Positions 32,409 to 42,382 of a stretch of DNA of 64,000 nt are shown here, piece after piece. Both the position numbers and the translations under genes were made by a program. The DNA lies in assembly GCA_964640175.1 (NCBI GenBank), contig CAZXFW010000003.1, positions 256,323 through 320,322 on the forward strand, given 5' to 3'. The notes under the pieces are model-generated. The model was not told the DNA's origin. It worked only from the letters and a program-made list of their open reading frames with translations, and did not search any database. Numbering within the stretch: position 1 is the first letter of the stretch; each line of letters opens with the position of its first letter. This DNA is from JACKDX01 sp964640175 (GTDB lineage Bacteria; Myxococcota_A; Polyangia; Polyangiales; GCA-016699535).

Positions 32409-34871
32409 TCAGCCCGCCGAAACGCTCATAGGCTTCGCTTTCGCTCCCTTTTTACTCTTCTTTTCGGACATCCCAAGTTGCAATTTTTCAGGGTTTTCTA
32501 AAGCGTGCGCCAAAACTTCATCCATTTTAGTCACGTAAACAAACTCAAGGGTATCTCGCACTTCTTGCGGAACTTCCTCAATATCAGCAGAACAGCGTTC
32601 AGGCATAATCACCCGCTTAATACCCGCTCGATGTGCAGCTAACACTTTTTCTTTGATACCGCCTACAGGAAGCACGCGCCCGCGCAACGTGATCTCGCCT
32701 GTCATTGCCACATCATGACGCACGCGTATCCCGGTAAGCAGTGAAACCAAAGCCGTCATCATCGTGACACCAGCGCTTGGACCATCCTTCGGCATCGCAC
32801 CGGCAGGAATGTGAATGTGGATATCACTCTTGTTCAAAAAGTCCTCAGGAATATTGAACTGTTTGGCGCGCGCCCGGACAAAACTAAGCGCGGCCTGGGC
32901 AGACTCCTTCATGACTTCGCCAAGCTGACCTGTCAGCTGAAGCTTCCCTGAACCATGCATCCGCGTCGCTTCGATAAAAAGTATCTCCCCACCGACGGCA
33001 GTCCAGGCCAACCCGGTGGCCACACCGGCTTCTTCCACACGCTCTGCAACCTCAGAAGTATAGCGTGCTGGGCCCAAATAAGGACGCAAGTCTCCCTCGG
33101 TCGCCATCGCAAATGGACCAGTCTCGCCTTCGGCCACCCTGACGGCAATCCCGCGAATCACAGACGCCAATTGGCGCTCAAGATTACGAACGCCTGCTTC
33201 ACGTGTGTAATGGTCAATCACAGCTTCAGCAGCAGGATCCTTGAACTCAAGAATTTTTGACGTAATGCCATGTTCTTCAAGCTGCTTAGGAATTAAATGT
33301 TGCCGCGCAATATCGAGCTTTTCTTTACGCGTATACCCTGGGATTTCCAGGATCTCCATACGATCTCTAAGTGCAGGCGGAATCGTATCCCCTACGTTTG
33401 CCGTAGCAATAAACATAACTTTGGAAAGATCGTAAGGAATCTCCAGGTAATGATCGGAAAATGTGTCGTTCTGCTCTGGATCAAGCACTTCTAACAAAGC
33501 AGCAGCAGGATCGCCCCGGAAATCATGTCCGATTTTATCGATCTCATCTAACATGAAAACCGGATTAACAGTGCCCGCCTTCTTCATGCTTTGGATGACC
33601 TGCCCAGGCAATGCACCTACATACGTGCGACGATGCCCTCGAATGGCTGCTTCATCATGAACGCCACCTAAAGACATGCGAACAAACTTCCGTCCGAGCG
33701 CTCGCGCCACCGATCGCCCCAGTGATGTTTTACCAACACCAGGCGGTCCGATGAGACAGAGGATGGGCCCTTTTTTATCCTTCTTCAGCTTCCGTACTGC
33801 AAGATACTCCACAATACGCTTTTTAACTTTCTCTAGACCTGAATGATCTTCATTCAACACCGTACGAACCGCAGCAATATCCATTTTATCGGTTGTGGCG
33901 TGTTTCCAAGGAACATCCAAAATCCAATCGATGTACGTCCGAACTACCGTGTATTCAGCAGAACCCACTTGCATCGAACGCAACCGCTTGAGCTGCTTAC
34001 GTGAAACGCTTTCCGCTTCTTTGGGGAGGCTTGACTTGGTGATTCGCTCTTCCAACACATCCAAATCACTTTGATCGCCGTCTTCTTCACCCAGTTCTTC
34101 TTTAATGGCTTTGAGCTGTTGGCGCAGCACATACTCCCGCTGATTTTTCCCCATCTCTTCTTTGATCTGAGAGTTAATGCGCTCACGCATTTTCAGAATC
34201 TCAAGTTGGCGGGTCAAAAGCCGCAACACCTTACGGATGCGCTCCTTGGGATCAATGGTTTCGAGCAGCGTGTTCTTTTCGTCGACAGGTGCATCTAGAT
34301 TCGTGGCCACAAGATCCGCCAACTGACTGGGCTCCTGCATGGAGTCGATGAGTGAGCTTGCTTCGCGTGGCAACTCGGGCATCAACTGAATCACCTGTTT
34401 TGCGATATCCCGCAGACTCATCGCCAACGCTTCTGCCTCTACATCGTTGTGCTTCACTTCTTTAACACGACTTACCCGTGCGGTAAGATAGGGAGTCCCA
34501 GAGATGACCTGCTCCAAACGAATGCGGCCCATGCCTTGCAAGATCAAACTGTAATTACCCGATGAGTGCTTCAAGGCCTTGAGTACGCGTGCCACTACCC
34601 CAACGGGGTAAAGATCATCCTGCATGGGGTCATCCGTTGCAGGATCACGCTGAGAAAAAATCCCTATGACAGGCTGCTCACGACCCTCAAGATCTTCCAC
34701 AAGAGACACGGATTTTTCTCGGCCTACATCAAAGGGGGCTACGGCCCCAGGAAATAGTACGGCGTTACGAATAGGCAATATAGGTAGCTCATCCGGAAGC
34801 GGCGTATCGTCATCCAATTGCGCCAACTCCAGCTCTTCGGTTTTTTCATGCTTGCGATCGTCGTCTGACAT
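32409..34871 (-). CDS. lon: ATP-dependent Lon protease
   Basis: About 820 residues. An N-terminal substrate-binding domain opens with LPILPIRNAVLFPGAVAPFDVGRE (about 29-52). The AAA module has Walker A GPPGVGKTS and the following RALGRKFVRMSLGG. The protease domain has the catalytic Ser in KDGPSAG and Lys in GIKEKVLAAHRAGI. Lon degrades damaged and regulatory proteins in the cytosol. The ATG at 34871 follows AAGGTGG by 4 bases and is preferred to the GTG at 34877. It heads the minus-strand series. The 245-base gap before it holds its promoter; I found no convincing heat-shock type element there. Confidence 0.97.
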   Translation of the reverse strand: MSDDDRKHEKTEELELAQLDDDTPLPDELPILPIRNAVLFPGAVAPFDVGREKSVSLVEDLEGREQPVIGIFSQRDPATDDPMQDDLYPVGVVARVLKALKHSSGNYSLILQGMGRIRLEQVISGTPYLTARVSRVKEVKHNDVEAEALAMSLRDIAKQVIQLMPELPREASSLIDSMQEPSQLADLVATNLDAPVDEKNTLLETIDPKERIRKVLRLLTRQLEILKMRERINSQIKEEMGKNQREYVLRQQLKAIKEELGEEDGDQSDLDVLEERITKSSLPKEAESVSRKQLKRLRSMQVGSAEYTVVRTYIDWILDVPWKHATTDKMDIAAVRTVLNEDHSGLEKVKKRIVEYLAVRKLKKDKKGPILCLIGPPGVGKTSLGRSVARALGRKFVRMSLGGVHDEAAIRGHRRTYVGALPGQVIQSMKKAGTVNPVFMLDEIDKIGHDFRGDPAAALLEVLDPEQNDTFSDHYLEIPYDLSKVMFIATANVGDTIPPALRDRMEILEIPGYTRKEKLDIARQHLIPKQLEEHGITSKILEFKDPAAEAVIDHYTREAGVRNLERQLASVIRGIAVRVAEGETGPFAMATEGDLRPYLGPARYTSEVAERVEEAGVATGLAWTAVGGEILFIEATRMHGSGKLQLTGQLGEVMKESAQAALSFVRARAKQFNIPEDFLNKSDIHIHIPAGAMPKDGPSAGVTMMTALVSLLTGIRVRHDVAMTGEITLRGRVLPVGGIKEKVLAAHRAGIKRVIMPERCSADIEEVPQEVRDTLEFVYVTKMDEVLAHALENPEKLQLGMSEKKSKKGAKAKPMSVSAG

Positions 34872-35116
34872 ACCCACCTTCTACTGTGCTGTGCCTGAGG
34901 TTTGTATCTTTGCACAGATCCTCGGACTGTGGCCAACTTAGAACCTAGTCACGCAAAGAGGCCGCGGCAAGAGCCACTTGGAATTTTCAAAGGAAATTGG
35001 TCAAATCCAAGCGTATTTTAATGCTTGTCACACAAGACCTTACAGCATGACACCCTTAAATCGATGAATTTTCGATTGTTTAAAAGCACTACCCGCCTTA
35101 GCCATCCCATCCTAAT

Positions 35117-36793
35117 TTAAGGCGAACTAACTGACAGTTCCGCCTTCCAAGACTGGTGCAATTCGACATACGCACGGTACTGAGCTTGTTGTTCGGCGGC
35201 TTGTTGTGGTGACCACTCAAGCAGTTTGGACATCATCGCGGTCACCGCATCTAACGCCGTAAGCCCGTGATGAACATCGCGGAAAAATAACTGAGTGCGT
35301 CGCACAAAAAAATCGGACAACGCAGTCGCAAACTCTTCTTCGACAGCCCAATAGACTTGAGCCAGAATCTCCGGTCGACCTGCAACCAACGGCGTGGCCA
35401 ACGTTGCATGCTTAGCACACAAGGCAGCAATTTCGAGAGCACGCTGTCCATACATCTCTACTAAATAATGTGCGCTATGTGAAGACACACTTCCTTGGCT
35501 ATCTTGTTGAACTCGTTCTACCACGTGCACATGCCTGCTCAGCCCTACCGCACCAGGCAACGGATTGCGATCGGTGCGAGAGCAATGCGTCGGCAATTTT
35601 CCATCATCCCTTCGTCGCAGCTCTTTCCCTAGTGTGTTCACCGTTTGCTTGGCAATAAGACGATACGTCGTAAGCTTCCCCCCCGCTACCGTCACTACGC
35701 CATCGTTACCAACATAAATTTCATGTTCGCGACTGATCGACGATGGCGCTTTTTGAGCCTGAGCCTTCGGACGAATGAGGGGGCGAAGCCCAGCCCATGT
35801 GGTGACAACATCCTCAGTTGTCAGAGGGTAACTAGGAAAATACACACGCGTGGCTGCCAATAAATAGTTAACATCCTGCAGTTCTGCATGCACCTCTTCG
35901 GGGTTGCCCTCATAAGGCGTATCGGTGGTCCCTACATACGTCAGATCACCCCACGGAATGGCAAACAACACACGCTGGTCTTGTGGGTGAAAACATGTGA
36001 CGGCATGATGAAGCGGCAACTTCACATGACGAACCGCTATATGAACTCCTTTTGTCAGCTCAAGCAGTGGAGCGGCACCTTCAGCATCGAGTGCCAACGT
36101 GGCATCTGTCCATGGGCCTGTCGCATTAACCACAATACGCGCAGACACTGACTGGCGTCGTTTCGAGATGTTGTCCTCCACCTCTACTCGCGCTACACGC
36201 CCTGTATTGTCTTTGTGTAAAGCGACTACTTTACATTGCGGAACGACGACCGTCCCAGCGAACGCTGCATCTATCGCAGTCTCCAACGTCAGCCGAGCAT
36301 CATCCGTAGCACAATCATAATATAAGGGAGCCCCTTTGAGCCCCTCTGCCCTAAGCCCAGGCTCGGTTTTGATCGTATTCCTGGGAGAGAGCACGCGATG
36401 CAACCGCGGTGAACGGAACAAGGACAACACGTCGTACACCCACATCCCAAGACGCAGTAACCAAAGTGTGACCTTTGAACCCACATAAATGGGGAAAAGG
36501 AATGCCAGTGGCCTTACAAGATGGGGTGCGATGCGCTGCAACACTCTGCGCTCTTGCACGGATTCAAACACCAACCCAAATCGCAACTGCTCAAGATACC
36601 GCAGTCCGCCATGCACCAATTTGGAAGAACGCGAACTCGTGCCATAGGCAATGTCGTATTGATCCAGCAATGCGACGCGCAAACCCCGTCTCGCTGCTTC
36701 ACGCGCAACACCGCTCCCTATGATGCCTGCACCTATGACAAGAACATCAAACGTCCGTTCAAGCTGGCCCCACATCTTATCGCGTGGTGTCAT
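35117..36793 (-). CDS. glpD: aerobic glycerol-3-phosphate dehydrogenase
   Basis: GlpD oxidises glycerol 3-phosphate to dihydroxyacetone phosphate with FAD at the inner membrane. The FAD motif VIGAGIIGSGVAREAARRG (GxGxxG at 21-26), the SSRSSKLVHGGLRYLEQ signature and AGGKLTTYR near the C-terminal domain are present. The 558 residues fit. No glpK or glpF gene is adjacent. Confidence 0.95.
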   Translation of the reverse strand: MTPRDKMWGQLERTFDVLVIGAGIIGSGVAREAARRGLRVALLDQYDIAYGTSSRSSKLVHGGLRYLEQLRFGLVFESVQERRVLQRIAPHLVRPLAFLFPIYVGSKVTLWLLRLGMWVYDVLSLFRSPRLHRVLSPRNTIKTEPGLRAEGLKGAPLYYDCATDDARLTLETAIDAAFAGTVVVPQCKVVALHKDNTGRVARVEVEDNISKRRQSVSARIVVNATGPWTDATLALDAEGAAPLLELTKGVHIAVRHVKLPLHHAVTCFHPQDQRVLFAIPWGDLTYVGTTDTPYEGNPEEVHAELQDVNYLLAATRVYFPSYPLTTEDVVTTWAGLRPLIRPKAQAQKAPSSISREHEIYVGNDGVVTVAGGKLTTYRLIAKQTVNTLGKELRRRDDGKLPTHCSRTDRNPLPGAVGLSRHVHVVERVQQDSQGSVSSHSAHYLVEMYGQRALEIAALCAKHATLATPLVAGRPEILAQVYWAVEEEFATALSDFFVRRTQLFFRDVHHGLTALDAVTAMMSKLLEWSPQQAAEQQAQYRAYVELHQSWKAELSVSSP

Positions 36794-36963
36794 GCCATGC
36801 TGTGTAGACCAGGTGGCCTCGCCTTACTAGTCCATCCCGTATTCAGCAGTCTTCACGCCTTTTCCCTCTGCTCCGGTAACATTCCTTTTGAGGCAATCCG
36901 AGCTGGGGGATTTCGCTTGCAGCCGCTTTGGCCCGTGCTATCTTTTCGCCTGAAAGGAAACGC

Positions 36964-37797
36964 ATGATGCGATGGAATTCTTGGTGGGTGTTCTTTCTTC
37001 TGTGGTGCACCGCGTGTGGAGCAGATATCCCCGAGACACTGTCACAAGCCGATCGCTCTGGACAGACTACGCCACAATCGGTTGATGCACTCGTCGAAAT
37101 AGCATGTGAGCCTGATGTGCAGGCGTATCTTGAGGAGTTCTTGTCAAGCGTCGTGGCAAATACAAGGGTTAGCGAACGACCCACAACGGTCACACCGATC
37201 ATTGCCGCACTTAACAACGCCACTCAGCAAAGTCTTGAAACTGTATCAGAGCCAGAGGTATTGATTGAGGACTCCGCGACACTCAGAGACATTATCAAAT
37301 CGGGCGCGTGGGGTGTGAACGCTGATGCATCCTCAATTGTTTTTCTTTGGCGTCCTCAGTTGGGATTTCGTTTCGATGTAGAGTGGGATGACAACGGGCG
37401 GCTTGTTCCTATAAACGTACAATCACTGTTTTCTGAGTCTGCATGTCGAGATTTGTATCAACCCATCCACTTTAGCGCTTGCATGAAGGAAAGCGTTTTA
37501 TCTCAGCATCTCGGCATTGAATTGTCAGATTTTAAGGTTGATCTCTGCCGTGACAGAGGCTGCGAGTTTAGCACTCGGGTATCTTTCCAGGTGGAGCCAG
37601 GCACACACATCGAGTCTGCTCAACTGCGTACGAGTAATGCGTATGAGTGGACTGATTTTAGTCGGCAAGGGGATACGTTCTCAATTGAGGCGCACTATGC
37701 TCAACACGGTGAGTTTCAAATTTATTTGGCCACGCTACTCGGCACCTGGACAGGCTGCTATTCCATGTCTGAATATGATGGCGTACGTCTCGATTGA
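36964..37797 (+). CDS. unrecognised lipoprotein
   Basis: The ATG at 36964 follows GAAAGGAAA; the frame stays open upstream to 36928 but lacks a signal there. Residues MMRWNSWWVFFLLWCTAC form a signal peptide with lipobox WCTAC (Cys18). The 277-residue body is acidic with no membrane helices, and several Cys (SACRD, FSACM, DLCRDRGCEF) probably form disulfides. The family is not recognised. It is convergent with the large kinase-like lipoprotein gene. Confidence 0.7.
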   Translation: MMRWNSWWVFFLLWCTACGADIPETLSQADRSGQTTPQSVDALVEIACEPDVQAYLEEFLSSVVANTRVSERPTTVTPIIAALNNATQQSLETVSEPEVLIEDSATLRDIIKSGAWGVNADASSIVFLWRPQLGFRFDVEWDDNGRLVPINVQSLFSESACRDLYQPIHFSACMKESVLSQHLGIELSDFKVDLCRDRGCEFSTRVSFQVEPGTHIESAQLRTSNAYEWTDFSRQGDTFSIEAHYAQHGEFQIYLATLLGTWTGCYSMSEYDGVRLD

Positions 37798-37809
37798 CGC
37801 AATGCGTCA
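37795..37809. other. 15-base palindrome at the stop codon
   Basis: TGACGCA, one central A, TGCGTCA: a perfect odd-length dyad that starts on the TGA of the lipoprotein gene, between convergent genes. It has no T-run, so it is not a typical terminator. Role unknown. Confidence 0.3.
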
Positions 37810-37911
37810 CGGCTGACTTCGTGAGACTCGCTTCCTAGTTAATTATCGCCGACATTGATTTCAACTTGCGTAAAGCTGACTTGAAACATGGAATTGGTGA
37901 GCGATCAGAAT

Positions 37912-40440
37912 TTAGGGGAACGGTAAAAGCGAGATAGCACGACTGGCGACCTTACGAGATAGCAGATACTGCGCTTTGGGTAGCTCAGGTGCCCGTTTGA
38001 CGATATAATCAAGGTCGATGAGTTTTACCGCCGTAGAACTGCTTGTCAGCTGAAGGAGATCTTCTCCGATTTCAATATAAATACCTAACTTACGTTGCGC
38101 CCACTCAAGCTGCGCAGCGATCTGCAGACACCGCCCAACAAGCTTCGGATCGCCCTTTGGCCAATATAGAGAATGCACACCTTCCTGCCATTCATAGACA
38201 AGCGCGTTGCGATAACTTACGAGACCCGGCGCCTCTCCATAGTAACGAATGGCCGGAGCATCACGCGTGTTCTCCCTCACGGCTTGGTATACTTGTCGCA
38301 TAAATGCCTGTCCTTCGGGCGCCTGAATCCATGCTTGAGTTCGTTTTGACCAGATACTCGAGCTCAGAGCCTCATCGAGCAATTGAGTGGTGCGAGCGTT
38401 AATGTCTGCGAGGTCTGCCGGGGTGGCTTGCCTTAAAGCATCGGCAATGTCGTTGAGTGCGATGCTCGCCGCTTTGTGATTAACGACGTCCTCGTCTTCA
38501 TAAGGCAATTTGATAAACACCGACCGTCCATCTCGCGGGTCTGTGCCTCGATACACGGAGCTATTCACTCCCTTGGAGCCGCCTTTCTCGACTAAGTCCT
38601 CGATACTGTGGGGATCAAGTTCGTCCCAGGTAAAGTCTCGCAATGGCGGCGGCTCTATGAGCACTGCATCGGGCGCATACGCCGAACGGAACGCTCGGCG
38701 CTCGGCGGCGATACCGGCTCGAACCGTCGCAGTATCGTCGGATTCGTTGATAACCCCTCGAAGCCGAGCCACATCCACCACATCATCCAGCGAGGCGACT
38801 GCGTCTGCCGTGTTAAAAAACACATCGATCACCATCATGGCTGCCGCAATATTGGTAGCTCTTCTCAGGCGCGTAGCTTCAGTGGCCGGGGTTAAACTAT
38901 GCTCTATTCCGACAAACGCCAGCGTCTCGGCGGTTGTTGCCAGCGTAGCAAGTTGAGAAAACTGGTAGATTCCTACGCCTGCGGCCAATAAACATACGCC
39001 GGCCGCAAGGAGCGTCCCAGGACCTGTAGCCCACGTGGTGGCTCCGCACGCTATCGCGCTCGCAATGGCTAGACCAGGTGCCGCAAATTCTTTCTCTTTG
39101 GCTTGGGACAGCATGAGATCGTGAAACCGCTGAAAGCCTTGTGGATTGCCGCTTGCGTCATACCCACCATACAAGGCCATCAAACCACTGTGTTCCATGG
39201 CTAACGCAAGCGCGGTCTCATCAGTAACCTCCGCATCGGTCAACATCTGGACGTTACGCTGGTTATTGACCTTGAGGGTGGCAAGCGCGCCGAGGAGTGC
39301 GCTTTGGAAATACGCCAGGCGTTTGTCTTTCGGCATGTCTCGATGTTGCTCTTGATTGAACACCATGCTCGCCCATTTGCCGAGCGGCATATCGACCGTC
39401 GAGACACCCGTCGGCTCTTCAATGTCGACGGGCACCGATAGCCGCAAATACGCATACATCGCTTGTGCACGCAGCGCAGGCTCGACAATCGTGCGATATA
39501 CGTTGAGCATCGCGATGGGCAAATCGCGCAAATGTATAAACAGAACAGGCTCTTTCGCCTGTTCAACTGTCTGGCGCGTCCAGTCAGCCTGAGTATGTTG
39601 CACCATCCATAGCGCATTGCGCTCAAGATGATCTAACTCCGCGCTAGACACCATGTTGAGAGAGTCTAGAGCACGCAAGCCCTCGAACAACGCTAGATAA
39701 TGTGTGCTACACGCAACCGTTTGCGGCCCAACCGCGACCACGTTCTCAAATTTTCGGAATTCCTCTACACAAGACTCCAACACTCGAACATGGCTTTTGG
39801 GATCCTCGCCAAGGGTCACCAGCGCACCAAGACGGTCATCGAGCTGTGTCAGTCGTTCATGCACATCGGCCATGCGAAACGCCAACGTTTCAAAAAAACC
39901 CTGTGCATTTCCATAGGATGCCTGTCCGATCTGGGCTTCTAGCGCAGCAATTGCTTGCATCTCAGCGTTGAGCAAGGGCAGCGCGAACTCCTCGCGTAGC
40001 AAAATGCGATAACGCACCAGCATGTTGGCGTGCCATTCAGGACTGCCTACAGTGTAGGTTCTGTCCACCTCGGCGGCTTCCTGGAGGTAGGTTTGTTTAG
40101 GCAATAACCACGGCTGAGCATCCGCCGCGTGCCCTGCTGGGGTGTGTCGTTCCTTCAAGAGGGGATGCAAGTCCCCTTCGAAAAAACCTGTACCCCTTAA
40201 TCCGCTCAGCACTTGGACGGCGTGTCCTTGGTCAAGCGGCTCGCATTCAAGCGTCAGGGTGTTGCAAATAAGTCCGCTTGAATAGTCACCGCATTCGGTT
40301 TGCTGGCCGCTGGGGCATGTTCCCAAGCCCAATGCGCCACGGTCGCGATCCAAACCCGCATCGCTTGACGGCGCACATGAACACAGTGCCGCACATAGGA
40401 ACCCAACGAAAGGTAAGATAATGTGTGCCCCGTTGTTCAT
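37912..40440 (-). CDS. large lipoprotein with C-terminal kinase-like domain
   Basis: 842 residues. Lipobox LCSC gives Cys22. A short Cys-rich segment follows (CPSGQQTEC and later Cys to about 66), then a helical region (about 130-440), a Gly/Ala-rich hydrophobic stretch (about 454-500) and a second hydrophobic segment near 530-545. From about 612 it reads like a protein kinase. A Gly-rich loop (EKGGSKGVNSSVYRGTD) leads to Lys644 in VFIKLPY. A hinge-like ALVYEWQEG lies at about 746-754. KLIDLDYI (Asp809) sits where DFG would be. The catalytic-loop Asp is not evident in GIYIEIGEDLLQL, so it may be inactive or use another geometry. A kinase fold outside the cytosol is unusual. Confidence 0.65.
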   Translation of the reverse strand: MNNGAHIILPFVGFLCAALCSCAPSSDAGLDRDRGALGLGTCPSGQQTECGDYSSGLICNTLTLECEPLDQGHAVQVLSGLRGTGFFEGDLHPLLKERHTPAGHAADAQPWLLPKQTYLQEAAEVDRTYTVGSPEWHANMLVRYRILLREEFALPLLNAEMQAIAALEAQIGQASYGNAQGFFETLAFRMADVHERLTQLDDRLGALVTLGEDPKSHVRVLESCVEEFRKFENVVAVGPQTVACSTHYLALFEGLRALDSLNMVSSAELDHLERNALWMVQHTQADWTRQTVEQAKEPVLFIHLRDLPIAMLNVYRTIVEPALRAQAMYAYLRLSVPVDIEEPTGVSTVDMPLGKWASMVFNQEQHRDMPKDKRLAYFQSALLGALATLKVNNQRNVQMLTDAEVTDETALALAMEHSGLMALYGGYDASGNPQGFQRFHDLMLSQAKEKEFAAPGLAIASAIACGATTWATGPGTLLAAGVCLLAAGVGIYQFSQLATLATTAETLAFVGIEHSLTPATEATRLRRATNIAAAMMVIDVFFNTADAVASLDDVVDVARLRGVINESDDTATVRAGIAAERRAFRSAYAPDAVLIEPPPLRDFTWDELDPHSIEDLVEKGGSKGVNSSVYRGTDPRDGRSVFIKLPYEDEDVVNHKAASIALNDIADALRQATPADLADINARTTQLLDEALSSSIWSKRTQAWIQAPEGQAFMRQVYQAVRENTRDAPAIRYYGEAPGLVSYRNALVYEWQEGVHSLYWPKGDPKLVGRCLQIAAQLEWAQRKLGIYIEIGEDLLQLTSSSTAVKLIDLDYIVKRAPELPKAQYLLSRKVASRAISLLPFP

Positions 40441-40517
40441 CTACACTCAACTTCAATGCAACTTGGATGCCAAGCCGTATCGCCTACGGTCATAGTCCCT
40501 GTTAGAAACCTCTCAGC

Positions 40518-42293
40518 ATGAACCACCTTATCGCTCGCCTCCGCTCAGCACGCACATCCTGGCCGCTCACTGCAATGGCCTTATTGTCGCTCGGAGTCGG
40601 CAGCATCCTTTGGGCTCCCGCATTGATCGCATGGCATCAGACAGGGGTAGGAGACTGGCAGATGTTCCTGCATACATGGGAAGTTGCCAGAGTCACCCTA
40701 TTACGAGATGGCGAGTTCCCTTTATGGAATCCCTATTGGTGTGGCGGCATTACGCTCTGGGGAAATCCCGAGACACAGATTTTTTATCCACTGTTTTACC
40801 TTTCGTTAGTTATTGGATCGACTGCAGCACTTAAGCTCTATCTAGTCCTGCATACCGCGATTGGATTTTCAGGCATGTACATGCTCGCAAGGCGGGAATA
40901 TGCGCTGGAACCTTTGTCTGCTGGATTTGCTGCATTTGTGTGGAGTTGTTCTGGCACGTTTGCACGGGACGGAGGTGGAGGACACGTCACCTTACTGATG
41001 TTTTACTGGGCCCCGTGGGTGCTCCTTAGCTGGCGCCTTGCCATTCGTGACATCCGTTGGTCTGCGGCTACGGCGGGCCTAATGTCCCTCGTGGCACTGG
41101 GTGGAGGCACGTACCCTTTTCCCTATCTCGTGTTGCTTTTGTGTTTTGATGGATTGGTACAAGCCTTTCAGAAGACACGGCCCCGCGCAGTATTGCGCGC
41201 CGCCCTTGTCACAGCGATGGGCACTGCCCTCATGTCCGCCATACGAATTGTTCCCAGTGTGCTTACACTGTTCGCCTATCCTCGTCATTACACTCAACAC
41301 TCCGAACATCTGTCTCTGCGTGAATTCGTCCATACCTTCATCGCCCACGACATGCCTGCCTTCTGGGGAAAACACGAATTCGGATGGTGGGAATACGACG
41401 CATTCATCGGATGGACTGCATTGGTTCTTGGACTTATCGGCGCACTTTTCGCGTGGCGTAGCCCCTCACCACGCAGACACTTGGTGCTAGGCGGGTTGCT
41501 GTTTAGTACGCTGGCGCTCGGCCATTTTGGCACACTGGCCCCTTGGTCGTTGCTCAATCAACTTCCTGTTTTTTCATCGCTGCGTGTGCCATCGCGGTTT
41601 TTAGTGTGGACGCTTTTCTATCTCTCCTTATTGGCCGGCATCGGACTTCATGCATGCTCGAAACTGGCACAATGGATTGCGAAACGCATCCCTCACGTTA
41701 CACCATCGTGGGTAAAAGCAGGCATCGTTTGTGCAATCCTTCTGTGCACGCTAAGTGCACTTGAGATCTTAATCGTTAATATTCCAAAAACTGCTGGTAC
41801 AGCACGGGCAATGCCTCTTGTGAGCGCTCCTGCACATCCGCGTTTCCATTATGTCACCCCTCACGACTATTGGTATCGCTTCGCCAGCTTTCCACAACAG
41901 AATCTGGCCATATTCGGTTGTTACAGTGAATACCACTGGCCCATCGCACACCACCTATGGATGGGAGATGTGCCCCAAGCCCGAGTGCCCAGCCAAAAGG
42001 GGCATGTAAGCCGTACCTTCCGTGCAGGCAATCACGCATGGGCCGATGTCACACTCATCCAACCTGCGCTTGTGGTCTTCAATCACAACTTTGCCCCTGG
42101 TTGGAAGAGTAACCTAGGCCCTGTTCTCAACCATGAAGGACACGCTGCCGTACGGGCTCCGAAGGGTGCCCACCGCATCTATCTTAAGTATCGTCCGAAA
42201 GATATGCCTTGGGCTATTGTCGCAAGTATCCTCGGTGGGATTCTGATGCTGGCAACTGCTATCTACGGGGGCAAGCCTTCTGCCGTCCGTTAA
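40518..42293 (+). CDS. YfhO-like polytopic membrane protein (GT-C type)
   Basis: 591 residues with about 11-12 membrane helices. After the first helix it reads GDWQMFLHTWEVARVTLLRDG and FPLWNPYWCGGITLWGNPET (residues about 45-85). The W-N-P-Y/G-G/P loop is shared by YfhO and related GT-C glycosyltransferase-like proteins, in which the first periplasmic loop carries the active-site acid (Asp46 here). A soluble C-terminal portion (about 430-560) precedes a last helix. YfhO in Gram-positives glycosylates teichoic acids; here an envelope glycosylation role is only likely. Divergent from the kinase-like lipoprotein across 77 bases. Confidence 0.75.
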   Translation: MNHLIARLRSARTSWPLTAMALLSLGVGSILWAPALIAWHQTGVGDWQMFLHTWEVARVTLLRDGEFPLWNPYWCGGITLWGNPETQIFYPLFYLSLVIGSTAALKLYLVLHTAIGFSGMYMLARREYALEPLSAGFAAFVWSCSGTFARDGGGGHVTLLMFYWAPWVLLSWRLAIRDIRWSAATAGLMSLVALGGGTYPFPYLVLLLCFDGLVQAFQKTRPRAVLRAALVTAMGTALMSAIRIVPSVLTLFAYPRHYTQHSEHLSLREFVHTFIAHDMPAFWGKHEFGWWEYDAFIGWTALVLGLIGALFAWRSPSPRRHLVLGGLLFSTLALGHFGTLAPWSLLNQLPVFSSLRVPSRFLVWTLFYLSLLAGIGLHACSKLAQWIAKRIPHVTPSWVKAGIVCAILLCTLSALEILIVNIPKTAGTARAMPLVSAPAHPRFHYVTPHDYWYRFASFPQQNLAIFGCYSEYHWPIAHHLWMGDVPQARVPSQKGHVSRTFRAGNHAWADVTLIQPALVVFNHNFAPGWKSNLGPVLNHEGHAAVRAPKGAHRIYLKYRPKDMPWAIVASILGGILMLATAIYGGKPSAVR

Positions 42294-42331
42294 TACTACC
42301 TTTACGAACCACCGTGGCTTCGATACACCTC

Positions 42332-42363
42332 AGCGTGCTACGGTGCATTCCGTAAAGCACGCT
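42332..42363 (+). other. stable hairpin between the YfhO-like gene and yqeY
   Basis: AGCGTGCT at 42332-42339 pairs with AGCACGCT at 42356-42363, and the inner ACGG pairs with CCGT at 42350-42353, leaving a two-base bulge. It lies 39 bases after one stop codon and 19 before the next ATG. There is no T-run, so it may be a messenger-end or leader structure rather than a terminator. Confidence 0.5.
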
Positions 42364-42382
42364 ACCAAACTATGAGGACCGT

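Noticed and set aside
34878..35116. Heat-shock promoter or CIRCE element before lon
   Set aside because: I looked for both on the minus strand and found only short, unconvincing matches.
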